From positions 186,001 through 250,000 of the forward strand of contig NZ_JAGDFX010000001.1 in NCBI RefSeq assembly GCF_017498065.1: a DNA stretch of 64,000 nucleotides, read 5' to 3'. Position numbers and translations under genes: made by a program. The stretch is from Oceanisphaera pacifica. GTDB lineage: Bacteria; Pseudomonadota; Gammaproteobacteria; Enterobacterales; Aeromonadaceae. The notes under the pieces were generated by a model, which made no database searches, was not told the origin of the DNA, and saw nothing but the letters and a program-made list of their open reading frames with translations. Shown here piece after piece: positions 47,796 through 55,310 of the stretch. Position 1 is the first letter of the stretch, and each line of letters starts with the position of its first letter.

Positions 47796-49637
47796 ATGGA
47801 GCAAACCCCACAGTCACAGCTTAAACTTCTCGTTGCCAAAGGTAAAGAACAGGGGTACCTGACTTACGCCGAGGTTAACGACCACCTTCCACAAGACATT
47901 GTCGACTCAGATCAAATTGAAGATATCATTCAAATGATCAACGACATGGGCATTCAGGTAGTAGAAACTGCCCCCGATGCCGATGATCTGATGATGACTG
48001 AAACATCGGCCGATGAAGATGCCGCAGAAGCCGCCGCTCAAGCACTGGCTTCTGTTGAATCTGAAATTGGCCGCACCACTGATCCTGTACGCATGTATAT
48101 GCGTGAAATGGGTACAGTAGAACTGCTGACCCGCGAAGGCGAAATTGTGATCGCCAAGCGGATTGAAGAAGGTATTAATCAAGTACAAAGCTCGGTTTCT
48201 GAGTATCCTCAGACCATAACCACTTTGCTTGATCAGTTTGATCGCTTTGAAGCAGGCGACATCAAGCTCAGCGATATTATCACCGGATTTCTTGACCCAG
48301 ACTCTACCGAGACTGCAGCTCCCACAGCCACGCATATTGGCTCTGAGCTCAGCGAAAAAGAACTGGAAGATGAAGACGACGATGAAAAAGACGAAGACGA
48401 GGAGGACGAAGAAGAGGTTGATACCGGCCCCGATCCTGAACTCGCTCGTGAAAAATTTGGTGCGCTGCGTGAACAGTACGAAATTATGCGCAGTGTTATT
48501 GAAAGCAAAGGTCGCGCCTCTGCTGAAGCCATTAAAGAAATCGACGAGCTTGCTTATATCTTCCGTGAGTTTCGCTTAATACCTAAACAGTTTGATCGTT
48601 TAGTTAACGCCATGCGTGACACCATGACGCGCGTTCGCGTACAAGAACGCCTCATTCTCAAGTTATGTGTAGATCAGTGTAAAATGCCGAAGAAAACCTT
48701 CGTGCAGAACTTTGCCCAAGATGAAAGTAACCCAGAGTGGTTTAACAAACAGCTGGCAGCTGGCAAAAGCTGGTCACCACGCTTAGAAGAAGTAGCTGAA
48801 GACGTATTACGTTCTATTAGCAAAATTAGGCAAGTAGAAGAAGAAACTGATTTAACCATACTGCAAATAAAAGATATCAACCGCCGTATGAGCATAGGCG
48901 AAGCCAAAGCGCGCCGTGCCAAAAAAGAAATGGTTGAAGCTAACTTGCGTCTGGTTATTTCCATTGCCAAAAAATACACCAACCGTGGTTTGCAGTTCCT
49001 CGACTTAATTCAGGAAGGCAACATCGGCTTGATGAAAGCGGTAGACAAGTTTGAATACCGTCGTGGTTATAAGTTTTCAACTTATGCTACTTGGTGGATC
49101 CGTCAAGCGATCACCCGCTCTATTGCTGACCAAGCGCGCACCATTCGTATTCCGGTGCACATGATTGAGACTATCAACAAACTCAACCGTGTATCGCGAC
49201 AAATGCTGCAAGAAATGGGTCGTGAGCCAACACCAGAAGAATTAGCACACCGCATGATCATGCCAGAAGACAAGATCCGCAAAGTGCTTAAAATTGCCAA
49301 AGAGCCAATTTCCATGGAAACGCCCATTGGTGATGATGAAGACTCCCACTTGGGCGACTTTATTGAAGATACAACCTTATCGTTACCGGCAGACCAAGCC
49401 ACCAACGAAAGCTTGTGCAACGCTACCAAAGACGTACTCTCGGGCCTCACCGCACGAGAAGCAAAAGTACTGCGCATGCGCTTTGGTATCGATATGAACA
49501 CTGATCACACGCTAGAAGAAGTAGGCAAACAGTTTGACGTTACCCGTGAGCGTATTCGTCAAATTGAAGCTAAGGCACTGCGCAAGCTACGCCACCCTAG
49601 CCGTTCAGAAGTGCTACGTAGCTTCTTAGACGAGTAA
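47796..49637 (+). CDS. rpoD: RNA polymerase sigma-70 factor RpoD
   Basis: Primary sigma factor, 613 residues. Region 1.1 (1-80) is followed by region 1.2 ([22 protein letters not shown]), a non-conserved region with a very acidic run (about 186-206), region 2 ([21 protein letters not shown] ... [20 protein letters not shown] near 385-440), region 3 and region 4 with [20 protein letters not shown] at the end. The 230-bp gap after dnaG leaves room for its own promoters. A terminator follows. Confidence 0.98.
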   Translation: MEQTPQSQLKLLVAKGKEQGYLTYAEVNDHLPQDIVDSDQIEDIIQMINDMGIQVVETAPDADDLMMTETSADEDAAEAAAQALASVESEIGRTTDPVRMYMREMGTVELLTREGEIVIAKRIEEGINQVQSSVSEYPQTITTLLDQFDRFEAGDIKLSDIITGFLDPDSTETAAPTATHIGSELSEKELEDEDDDEKDEDEEDEEEVDTGPDPELAREKFGALREQYEIMRSVIESKGRASAEAIKEIDELAYIFREFRLIPKQFDRLVNAMRDTMTRVRVQERLILKLCVDQCKMPKKTFVQNFAQDESNPEWFNKQLAAGKSWSPRLEEVAEDVLRSISKIRQVEEETDLTILQIKDINRRMSIGEAKARRAKKEMVEANLRLVISIAKKYTNRGLQFLDLIQEGNIGLMKAVDKFEYRRGYKFSTYATWWIRQAITRSIADQARTIRIPVHMIETINKLNRVSRQMLQEMGREPTPEELAHRMIMPEDKIRKVLKIAKEPISMETPIGDDEDSHLGDFIEDTTLSLPADQATNESLCNATKDVLSGLTAREAKVLRMRFGIDMNTDHTLEEVGKQFDVTRERIRQIEAKALRKLRHPSRSEVLRSFLDE

Positions 49638-49668
49638 GCTAATACACCGTCTTGCACAATAAATGACA

Positions 49669-49690
49669 AAAGGGCGCACGCGCCCTTTTT
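49669..49690 (+). terminator. rpoD terminator
   Basis: AAAGGGCG-CACG-CGCCCTTT, 8-bp stem with 4-nt loop, leading into TTTTT; 31 bases after the rpoD stop. Confidence 0.92.
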
Positions 49691-50072
49691 CTTTGCCTAT
49701 TCTTAGACTAAACCTAAGACCTATTTGCAACGGAAGAACGCAGAACCAACGGAAAATTAGAGATAAAATCTGAAAAGGATTTAATGGTAAAGGCTTAAGG
49801 GCAGTGGTGAGGGATTAGTGTTTAGTGAACAAGCCATTGGAATAACTCAAAACTGACAGCTTACCGCTGATAGCTGACGGCTCCTCGAAGGGGTTGGGTC
49901 ATTGCGAGGAACGTAGTGACGCGGCAATCCAGTCTTAAACTTTATTTGGCGCTGGGCTCGGTAATAACTACTAGACGACAAAAAAGTTATGCCAACCGTC
50001 TAAAAATCAAACGGATATCAAGCTAGTCCACTAGACAGCAAGCACGGCTTTCCCTATAATCATCCCACTTTT
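49691..50072. repeat. Repeat-bearing gap between rpoD and tRNA-Ile2
   Basis: No gene seen. Contains a diverged relative of the 14651-14735 element (49729-49805), a CAGCTTACCGCTGATAGCTG repeat (49854-49885), a GTCATTGCGAGG repeat (49898-49932) and a GCGCTGGGCTCGGT fragment near 49950. The tRNA promoter should lie in the last 70 bases (CCTATAAT near 50053 is a good -10 candidate). Confidence 0.65.
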
Positions 50073-50149
50073 GGCCCCTTAGCTCAGTTGGTTAGAGCAC
50101 ACGACTCATAATCGTTAGGTCCCCAGTTCGAGTCTGGGAGGGGCCACCA
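50073..50149 (+). tRNA. ileX: tRNA-Ile2 (anticodon CAT, lysidine type)
   Basis: 77 nt with encoded CCA. Acceptor GGCCCCT pairs with AGGGGCC, discriminator A, anticodon CAT at 50107-50109. The body (GGCCCCTTAGCTCAGT, CGACTCATAATCG, AGGGGCCACCA) matches E. coli ileX and not the elongator or initiator Met tRNAs, so C34 should be modified to lysidine and the tRNA should read AUA. Its 3' part is the attachment site of the island that follows. Confidence 0.85.
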
Positions 50150-50153
50150 TATA
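50104..50153 (+). repeat. attL, 50-bp direct repeat within tRNA-Ile2
   Basis: Fifty bases beginning ACTCATAATCGTTAGGTCCC and ending GGGGCCACCATATA are repeated without mismatch at 59165-59214. The repeat runs from the anticodon loop through the CCA and four bases beyond, so the left copy keeps the tRNA intact. Confidence 0.95.
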
Positions 50154-50157
50154 CAGC

Positions 50158-50193
50158 AAGGGTTAACAGGTTAACAGCCGCTAACCCTTTTTT
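50158..50193 (+). terminator. Island-borne terminator after the tRNA
   Basis: AAGGGTTA (50158-50165) pairs with TAACCCTT (50182-50189), then TTTTTT. It is a diverged copy of the perfect 14-bp terminator at 59219-59254 that belongs to the original locus, so the element restores tRNA termination when it integrates. Confidence 0.75.
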
Positions 50194-50196
50194 GTG

Positions 50197-50214
50197 GGGA
50201 TACCTATGGGATAC
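50197..50214 (+). repeat. Left integrase arm-type sites (2 x GGGATAC)
   Basis: GGGATAC at 50197-50203 and 50208-50214, 11 bases apart in the same orientation. Four more copies lie at the other end of the island beside the integrase start (59016-59054). Confidence 0.65.
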
Positions 50215-50598
50215 TTCTGGTAAGGAGTATCAGGTAACAATAGCGTACCATTGCAAGCTAATGTCCCTACTTTGCCCATCACTTGCGCCAGCCTGTAACC
50301 GTAAAGCCTCACTGTTTAGATCGGCGTAATACTGCCCCCCTTAATCGGCGTGTAAACCGCACCAACATAGCGCCAGCCCTTATCCCTTATGCTTCACAAA
50401 CTCGCGCCTAACTCCGCGCCAGCGATAAAAGCGGCGGCTCTATGGGTAGGGGGTGGGTCAATCTCTATGCCCCTACTCGGTGGACACCGCACCCTCAAGC
50501 GTTTTTTTATGCCTGATAAATAAGGAATGTTTTTTGGTTATCTGGTTGGGCCGGTGGCGAGATTCGGCTTCTAGTTGTTCAAGTCTAGCGGCTGGCGC
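50215..50598. other. Left-end region of the island without a clear gene
   Basis: About 380 bases with no full gene. On the - strand a short coding-like stretch ending GAVYTPIKGGSITPI (about 50323-50391) has no start and is probably a gene remnant. A T-run (50502-50508) and direct ATCGGCGT motifs (near 50320 and 50344) are also present. Confidence 0.4.
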
Positions 50599-50877
50599 TC
50601 ACTGACAAACGCCACTATAAAGACTAAGTAATGCCTGACGTACTCGCCAAGATATATCTACGCACACGGTTAGCTCATCGGTCACTATCTTAATTTGTGG
50701 TGAACTCCCCAATAGCGCAACCTCAGAGGGTCGGGCTAAAATGGTGATCCCTCCGCTTTTAATTACACACATCCCTAAGCTCTCGCGGTCGTACCCGATC
50801 ATGATGCCGTCACGCTCAATAGAAAAGGCGGTTTGTGATGCCACTAATCTGGCCATGGTTATTTGTTGGGTGGCCAT
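50599..50877 (-). CDS. Hypothetical protein (92 aa), island
   Basis: Not recognised. The 92-residue product (MATQQITMARLVASQTAFSI...) looks like a small beta-rich protein followed by a helix (RVRQALLSLY). The frame opens 17 codons earlier; ATG 50877 is preferred because a GAGG lies about ten bases before it. Last gene of the island on the left; a terminator separates it from the upstream gene. Confidence 0.55.
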   Translation of the reverse strand: MATQQITMARLVASQTAFSIERDGIMIGYDRESLGMCVIKSGGITILARPSEVALLGSSPQIKIVTDELTVCVDISWRVRQALLSLYSGVCQ

Positions 50878-50929
50878 AGGTAAGATCCTCGTATTGATAT
50901 ACTGGTTTAACATCTGTGATCTAGGCAAT

Positions 50930-50961
50930 AAAAAGCCCCCACTAATACAGTAAGGGCTTTA
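50930..50961 (-). terminator. Terminator after the coiled-coil gene
   Basis: On the - strand AAAGCCC (50960-50954) pairs with GGGCTTT (50938-50932), loop of 15, followed by TTTTATTG. It lies about 35 bases after the stop at 50994. Confidence 0.6.
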
Positions 50962-50993
50962 TGGGGTTCTGGTGGTGCGTAAAGTCTGCCGCG

Positions 50994-52013
50994 CTAGATT
51001 GTTATTTTAGTACCGCTTATTTCTCCACGGTTCGGGGGGGTGTATAGGTGCGGCATTTGAATAACTAAACGTCCTACATCATACCGGCTACCCTCTGTCA
51101 CTGACTCTAAAGCGCTCGCGGCTTTGCGGATACCTGCCATAATTTCGCCAACTTTATCATCTTGTATATACTCAATAAGCTGGCGCTCGTACTCCGCTAG
51201 CTCATCACTATGCACAATACGAGCAACATGATCGCGTGTATCTGTAAGCGCTGCTATCTGCTCGCTTACCTCTAACGCCTTGCGCTCTAAGCCTCTAAGC
51301 GCTGCGGCTCTCTGGTTGGCTTCTTCTAAGCTCTTTTGTGCTGCGGCTTTGGCTTTGGTTAATGCTGCCTGTGCTGCTTTCTTATCTTCGGCCGAACTCA
51401 TACCAAGCGCATCTAGCGCGGCCAATTCATCAAGTTTAGCCTGTGCAATAGCTATATCATCTTGGCTTTCTTCTTCGCTTGTTCCTTCACTATAACTCGC
51501 TATAAGATCGGCTATCTTTTCTGCATCCTGATCCATAGATTCCAACTGATCGTTAAATGCCATAAGTGCCACAGCGTTAGCTTCTGGCCGCTCACCTTCT
51601 AGCGTTGCAAGTGGCTCCGCCAAGCTGTGTATGGTTTCAGTTAGCCTATCATGGTTAGCTTGGCACTCGTCTAGGGCCCGTTCAGCTTCCTCCATTGCCT
51701 GTAAATGGCTCGATAATGCTAGGGCTTGACCTGAGTCTATAAGCATACGCTTACGGCCAGCGGGCGATAACCTTAAGCTAAGAGCAGCACGAACCTGATC
51801 CCGTTCTTCTCTGCTTGGCACCTGCATATTAATATCTACACCTACATGGTGGTTTGCTTCCTTAGCTACTGAGCAAGCCCCAAGGGTTGCGCGGTCTACC
51901 GCTTGAGCTAAGTCGTCGAGCTCGCTTTCTGCTTTGGCCAGCTCTGCGCGTTTGGCTTGTGATTCAGTAATCCAGTTGCGCCAAGTGGTGGCGCTATTGC
52001 TTTTTGTAGTCAT
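50994..52013 (-). CDS. Coiled-coil hypothetical protein, island
   Basis: A 339-residue protein without signal peptide or membrane helix, dominated by alanine/glutamate/glutamine-rich heptads (about 15-50, 90-140, 165-270), so probably a long, soluble coiled coil. The C-terminus (YTPPNRGEISGTKITI) is not coiled. No enzyme motif. In satellites and phages such proteins can be scaffolding or structural; nothing here proves that. It overlaps the upstream small gene by four bases (52010-52013), so the two are coupled. Confidence 0.75.
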   Translation of the reverse strand: MTTKSNSATTWRNWITESQAKRAELAKAESELDDLAQAVDRATLGACSVAKEANHHVGVDINMQVPSREERDQVRAALSLRLSPAGRKRMLIDSGQALALSSHLQAMEEAERALDECQANHDRLTETIHSLAEPLATLEGERPEANAVALMAFNDQLESMDQDAEKIADLIASYSEGTSEEESQDDIAIAQAKLDELAALDALGMSSAEDKKAAQAALTKAKAAAQKSLEEANQRAAALRGLERKALEVSEQIAALTDTRDHVARIVHSDELAEYERQLIEYIQDDKVGEIMAGIRKAASALESVTEGSRYDVGRLVIQMPHLYTPPNRGEISGTKITI

Positions 52014-52189
52014 TGCTTAGCCTTATCGGTTATGGTCTTTGCTTCTACTTGAGCGGCTACTCTTACGATCCGCTCTTTAATATCTTGTGGGGCTGCCTCT
52101 AGTGCCTGCCCTAACTGTTGCGCCTCTCTGTTAACCTTTACTTGGTTTAGAAAAGTGGAAAGGCTGGCATTGTTTCGGCTAGTGAACAT
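52010..52189 (-). CDS. Hypothetical small protein (59 aa), island
   Basis: Unrecognised helical protein, MFTSRNNASLSTFLNQVKVN..., ending VEAKTITDKAKQ. ATG 52207 is an in-frame alternative; 52189 is chosen because it leaves a shorter overlap with the upstream gene. The ATGA overlap at 52010-52013 couples it to the coiled-coil gene. Confidence 0.6.
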   Translation of the reverse strand: MFTSRNNASLSTFLNQVKVNREAQQLGQALEAAPQDIKERIVRVAAQVEAKTITDKAKQ

Positions 52190-52355
52190 GGTGGCGTACC
52201 TCTGCATTATGGCTAATGCTGTCGAGCACCAAGAGCCAACCGGCGGCGCTCACATCTCCACCCTCTGCCCTATCATTCAAGAGCTCAATCAACTCACGGC
52301 GGCGGCGCTTGGTCATAGTGACCTGCCGCCCTCGCCCTTGGCCCTTACTGCTCAT
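52179..52355 (-). CDS. Hypothetical small basic protein (58 aa), island
   Basis: A 58-residue protein with a basic N-terminus (KGQGRGRQVTMTKRRRREL) and a helical hairpin LIELLNDRAEGGDVSAAGWLLVLD, a pattern seen in small phage DNA-binding and terminase-small-like proteins; that likeness is weak. AAAGGGG about six bases before supports ATG 52355 over the GTG at 52361. First gene of a three-gene unit (52355 to 50994) downstream of the gene-free control region. Confidence 0.6.
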   Translation of the reverse strand: MSSKGQGRGRQVTMTKRRRRELIELLNDRAEGGDVSAAGWLLVLDSISHNAEVRHHVH

Positions 52356-52714
52356 AACCACCCCTTTAACTGTATTTATATACAGTACAATAGTACCTTT
52401 GCTGGTCTTTATTGCAAACCATCAATCACGCACCCGCTCGCACAAAAACATGGGTCCTTATTCGCTTTCTTGTGTCGTCCACGGGGGCGTAGAGCCGCGG
52501 ACTTCGGCTAATTTTCGGGGCTCTAGGGTCGTCAGCAGCACCAAGCCCCACCCCTTGCCGTTGTTGGCCTTGTCGGTGTTGGTACTGTTGATATAAAAAT
52601 GCTTAACGGTCAGCAGATTATTAGCTAGCGGGTAAAGATGATCGGCACTTTAGGCGCTGGCGTTTGGTGTAATGGCGGGTAAGTGGTGGCGGTTATACAT
52701 TAGCGGAACGAACA

Positions 52715-52747
52715 CCCGTAAAATTACGGGCGTAACTTTGCGCCCGT
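52715..52747. other. Two mutually exclusive hairpins
   Basis: CCCGTAA (52715-52721) pairs with TTACGGG (52724-52730); alternatively ACGGGCG (52726-52732) pairs with CGCCCGT (52741-52747). Both stems use the same ACGGG, so only one can form at a time. Confidence 0.6.
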
Positions 52748-52797
52748 TGGTGCGGTATGTTCTCAAAGTCGGATTTCCAGCTTTGGTTACTTTTGCT

Positions 52798-52821
52798 CAA
52801 CCGCCGAAAAGTTGGCGGTTG
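52798..52821. other. Perfect 8-bp hairpin
   Basis: CAACCGCC (52798-52805) pairs with GGCGGTTG (52814-52821) around an 8-nt loop GAAAAGTT. Confidence 0.65.
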
Positions 52822-52850
52822 CCTACAAGCTATTTTTACAAACATTCCAA

Positions 52851-52917
52851 GTTGTTGTTTAGGCTGGTACTCAAGCCTTATTTGGCAAGGGTTCGGCCAC
52901 TGTTGATAAACAACAAC
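52851..52917. repeat. 11-bp inverted repeat enclosing a 45-nt domain
   Basis: GTTGTTGTTTA (52851-52861) and TAAACAACAAC (52907-52917) are exact reverse complements. Inside, GGCT (52862-52865) can pair with AGCC (52874-52877). Confidence 0.65.
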
Positions 52918-53015
52918 CACATCTAATAAATTTTTAAATAGCCAAAGGTCGAGCCTCCACGCACCCGTAAGGGGTCCCCTCTCGGGAGTACCTTTTTATT
53001 CGGCTTGCCGTCTCA

Positions 53016-53052
53016 TTAGCAATAACAGCTAACCATTAGCAGTGTTAGCTAA
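53016..53052. promoter_or_regulatory. Tandem operator-like sites TTAGC-N7-GCTAA
   Basis: Two inverted repeats, 53016-53032 and 53036-53052, with identical arms, identical 7-base spacers in length and a 20-base (two-turn) centre-to-centre distance. This is the usual look of paired sites for a dimeric regulator. Confidence 0.6.
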
Positions 53053-53322
53053 TAGGTCGGTGAACATATCGAACCGCCAGTTTTACGGTTTTAGTAAAAG
53101 GTTTACTGTTTTGGGGAATGTTTCCCTGTTTTTGGGAAAGATTAGAAGGGGCGGCATAAGTTAGGTAAAGGCCGAATGTCAGGGGTAGGATGCTCATTTA
53201 ATCCATGGCGGCGTAATAACCGGCCAGCGCCCCGAGCCGCTTTCGTCCAGCACACTAGCGTAAGCTTAATATTGTTATTAACTGCCAAGATTAGCAGCTC
53301 TATATGGCTAGTATATAAAGTG

Positions 53323-53458
53323 CCCCGATTATCGGGGTGGGCTAGGCGGTCAGTAACAGCTTTACCGCCCCGATTTTCGGGGCTATTAAAGATGAACCGG
53401 CGTTAACCTGCCCCGTTTATCGGGTCTATTACGAGATTAGCAGCCCCGATTATCGGGG
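53323..53458. repeat. Four CCCCGAT..ATCGGGG palindromes
   Basis: Copies at 53323-53337 (CCCCGATTATCGGGG), 53368-53382 (CCCCGATTTTCGGGG), 53411-53425 (CCCCGTTTATCGGGT, degenerate) and 53444-53458 (same as the first). Start-to-start distances are 45, 43 and 33 bases, roughly 4, 4 and 3 helical turns. Likely binding sites for one protein. Confidence 0.85.
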
Positions 53459-53479
53459 TGGGGAAAATCGAATAAGGCA

Positions 53480-53506
53480 GAAATAAAAAAGCCCCTTATT
53501 GGGGCT
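53480..53506 (-). terminator. Terminator of the wHTH gene
   Basis: On the - strand AGCCCC-AATAA-GGGGCT is followed by TTTTTTATTT. The stem overlaps the stop codon of the gene starting at 54032. Confidence 0.8.
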
Positions 53507-54032
53507 ATGCGGTCAACAAACTATTCTTATTTGGGGTCGTCAGCGCTCGCCCATCGTAAGGATCTAGGTAGCTACGCCTTAATGGTTGAGTGGTGGGCTC
53601 AACGTCGAACACTCGACCATTACCGTTGTAAGTATTGATCGGGCATATCGCCAGCCAAGTGAGCGCGTATAGAGTAGGCTGGCGCTTACCATCTACGCCG
53701 CCCTGACCTTGGCGAGTCTTTACAATTAAGCCGCGCTGTATTAGCTCTTTAATAGATCGCTCTATTGTGTCTTTACTCGCAAAGCCTCGCTTATTTAATA
53801 TAGACCACGCCGCCGTGAGGTCGCCGTTATTGTGGCCGTTAACCTGCCTTGCAAACTCAAGGAGCAGCTTGATAGAACCGCCATTTAAGGCCATAAAATC
53901 AGGCCCATCTAATACCCGTCTCGGTATAGCAGCAAAGCCGCCCCTATCTCCGTTCCAAAAATCAGAGTTAACCGGCGCAGTCTTTCTTTTGCTGGCGCGT
54001 TTGGGTACACCATCCCGATCAATCTTAGCCAT
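53505..54032 (-). CDS. Winged-helix DNA-binding protein, possible replication/regulatory protein
   Basis: A 175-residue protein. After a basic N-terminus, residues 30-120 (GFAAIPRRVLDGPDFMALNG ... LLEFARQVNGHNNGDLTAAW ... SKDTIERSIKELIQRGLIVKTRQG) look like a winged helix-turn-helix of the type seen in Rep-like and regulatory proteins of integrative elements. No catalytic motif. The four palindromes at 53323-53458 lie just beyond its 3' end and are candidate targets. AGGG precedes ATG 54032. Confidence 0.7.
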   Translation of the reverse strand: MAKIDRDGVPKRASKRKTAPVNSDFWNGDRGGFAAIPRRVLDGPDFMALNGGSIKLLLEFARQVNGHNNGDLTAAWSILNKRGFASKDTIERSIKELIQRGLIVKTRQGQGGVDGKRQPTLYALTWLAICPINTYNGNGRVFDVEPTTQPLRRSYLDPYDGRALTTPNKNSLLTA

Positions 54033-54097
54033 ACCCTCCCCCTAGCGTATAACGCCACTGGCCAAAATAGCCCAGTAACTTTTAAAGGTTGAGGTAT

Positions 54098-54523
54098 TCA
54101 CTCTTTATCTATCGTTAGGTTAACCCCAGTAAACCAAGCTAAGCGGGCTGCGTCTTCATAACAAAGATCAGGCAATACTAAGCGCAGCCCGTCACCGCTT
54201 GATATTACAGCTTGAGCGCCCGCCGGTTCCCTAAGCTCAGCACTCATTGGCCAGCACTCAATAGAGAAGTTATCGCGCCTACATTGAACAAAAAAGCCCA
54301 TGTTTTGATTGCTCACGGTGAAACGGCCGCCGCTCTGCTTGCAAACAGTAACTTCACCAAGAACACACACAAAAGAATGGCTAGGCGGTTCGCTAGGGTT
54401 ACCCAAACCGGCAGCATTGCGGAATAATTCAAGCTGGCGCTGGTATTCGGCGTATTGCTCCCTTGCATCCTCTGTATCTGGGTTTAACTCGTACCGTTGG
54501 CAAAACTCGCTAAATGGCTTCAT
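54098..54523 (-). CDS. Hypothetical protein (141 aa), island
   Basis: Not recognised. The N-terminal 40 residues are helical and charged (FCQRYELNPDTEDAREQYAEYQRQLEL), the rest looks beta-rich with four cysteines (SFVCVLGEVTVCKQ, FFVQCRRDNFSIECW). It overlaps the upstream gene by ATGA (54520-54523), placing it in one operon with the ADP-ribosyltransferase-like and Icd-like genes. Confidence 0.65.
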   Translation of the reverse strand: MKPFSEFCQRYELNPDTEDAREQYAEYQRQLELFRNAAGLGNPSEPPSHSFVCVLGEVTVCKQSGGRFTVSNQNMGFFVQCRRDNFSIECWPMSAELREPAGAQAVISSGDGLRLVLPDLCYEDAARLAWFTGVNLTIDKE

Positions 54524-54780
54524 GCGCTAGCCTCCTGCTTAATACCAAACAAACGCAAAGACTCGGCACCATTCCAATTGGTAGCATGTTTAATCTCTGG
54601 CGCTGTCGGACAAATACCGATATTAAAAAGAACGGCTTTAGGTTGGCAGTTAGCACCAACAAAGGCGGCGCGGGCTTCATCCATAACCTGATCTTGAGTC
54701 AGGTTAGCAATAAAAGGGCCCATCATTAGATCAGCACCATCATGATCCACTGTGTGAATAAAAAAGTTAACCTGACTCAT
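54520..54780 (-). CDS. Hypothetical protein (86 aa), island
   Basis: Not recognised. An 86-residue protein, MSQVNFFIHTVDHDGADLMM..., with the repeated-looking helix NLTQDQVMDEARAAFVGAN. Start overlaps the 3' end of the ADP-ribosyltransferase-like gene by ATGA (54777-54780). It could be a partner or antidote of that protein; position is the only support. Confidence 0.65.
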   Translation of the reverse strand: MSQVNFFIHTVDHDGADLMMGPFIANLTQDQVMDEARAAFVGANCQPKAVLFNIGICPTAPEIKHATNWNGAESLRLFGIKQEASA

Positions 54781-55310
54781 GCGCTCACCCCCTGCAAACT
54801 ATCAATATTAACAATGCGGATTGCTGTTGGATTTGGAGCAATAACTTCTTGCTCATCTCGTCCAGCAATATAAACCATGCTCTTAGTGTCAATAATGACA
54901 GCCTCGGCCAAAAGTCTTGGGCCTGCGTCACTGCGGCTATACCTATTTAGAAGTGTGAAGTTTTCAGCAATCCTTTTATCAAGTGTCCAACTCAGACCTT
55001 GAATATTATCGGAATATCCACCTCGATAGACTTTCATTCCAGCAGATAAACCACGGAAAATAGCTAGTTCATCCGTATTCATCATCCGATCAAGGTCTTC
55101 CCTACTAGCGAGACTTAACCGAATAGATAGCGGGGTTATGTGCTCGTAAATGTTATCGCAAAGAGACCAGTTTTCTCCTAAAAGCTCAAACCACATCGAG
55201 CTAGGTGTGTGATTATAAAGTTCCTTAATCGCTTCCATGCGGTTATAGCTATTAGTAAACCGCATCAGCTCATTAACTTGTTGGCGTGTAATTAGATCAA
55301 TTGGTTTCAT
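54777..55310 (-). CDS. Probable small ADP-ribosyltransferase (R-S-E type)
   Basis: A 177-residue protein with the three landmarks of arginine-type ADP-ribosyltransferases in correct order and spacing: Arg96 in VYRGG, Ser107-x-Thr109 in GLSWTLD (followed by RIAENF), and the catalytic ExE, Glu153-x-Glu155, in RDEQEVIAP. The N-terminal 85 residues are helical. No signal peptide, so it should act in the cytoplasm. Within an integrative element this could be a phage-like host-takeover enzyme, a toxin or a defence effector. It overlaps its neighbours on both sides by ATGA, so it is co-translated with the Icd-like gene and the 86-residue gene. Fold assignment by motif only. Confidence 0.6.
   Translation of the reverse strand: MKPIDLITRQQVNELMRFTNSYNRMEAIKELYNHTPSSMWFELLGENWSLCDNIYEHITPLSIRLSLASREDLDRMMNTDELAIFRGLSAGMKVYRGGYSDNIQGLSWTLDKRIAENFTLLNRYSRSDAGPRLLAEAVIIDTKSMVYIAGRDEQEVIAPNPTAIRIVNIDSLQGVSA

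Larger units (their letters stand above)
52356..53479. promoter_or_regulatory. Gene-free, palindrome-rich control region of the island
   Basis: More than 1.1 kb with no credible gene in either direction, very unusual in such a compact element. It holds competing hairpins at 52715-52747, a strong hairpin at 52798-52821, a long inverted repeat at 52851-52917, two tandem TTAGC-N7-GCTAA sites at 53016-53052, and four CCCCGAT-type palindromes between 53323 and 53458. It may be a replication origin, a structured non-coding RNA, or a compound promoter; the sequence does not decide. Confidence 0.6.

Noticed and set aside
50323-50391. Short - strand coding-like stretch GAVYTPIKGGSITPI
   Set aside because: No start codon or ribosome site; at best a remnant, mentioned only in the region entry.
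52216-52596. A 126-codon + strand frame in the island, ending with a GSRVVSSTKPHPLPLLALSV stretch
   Set aside because: Its first half is antisense to the 58-residue gene at 52179-52355 and it has no ribosome site. The tail reminds me of N-terminal leaders of Icd/Ash-like proteins, but only from memory, so it is not called.
52672-52926. 84-codon + strand frame (and its antisense partner) in the gene-free region
   Set aside because: Composed of the inverted repeats described there; no ribosome site and no protein-like pattern.
53055-53075. GGTGAACA motif as a P4-type replication iteron
   Set aside because: Only one copy in the region, and no P4-type primase-helicase is encoded.
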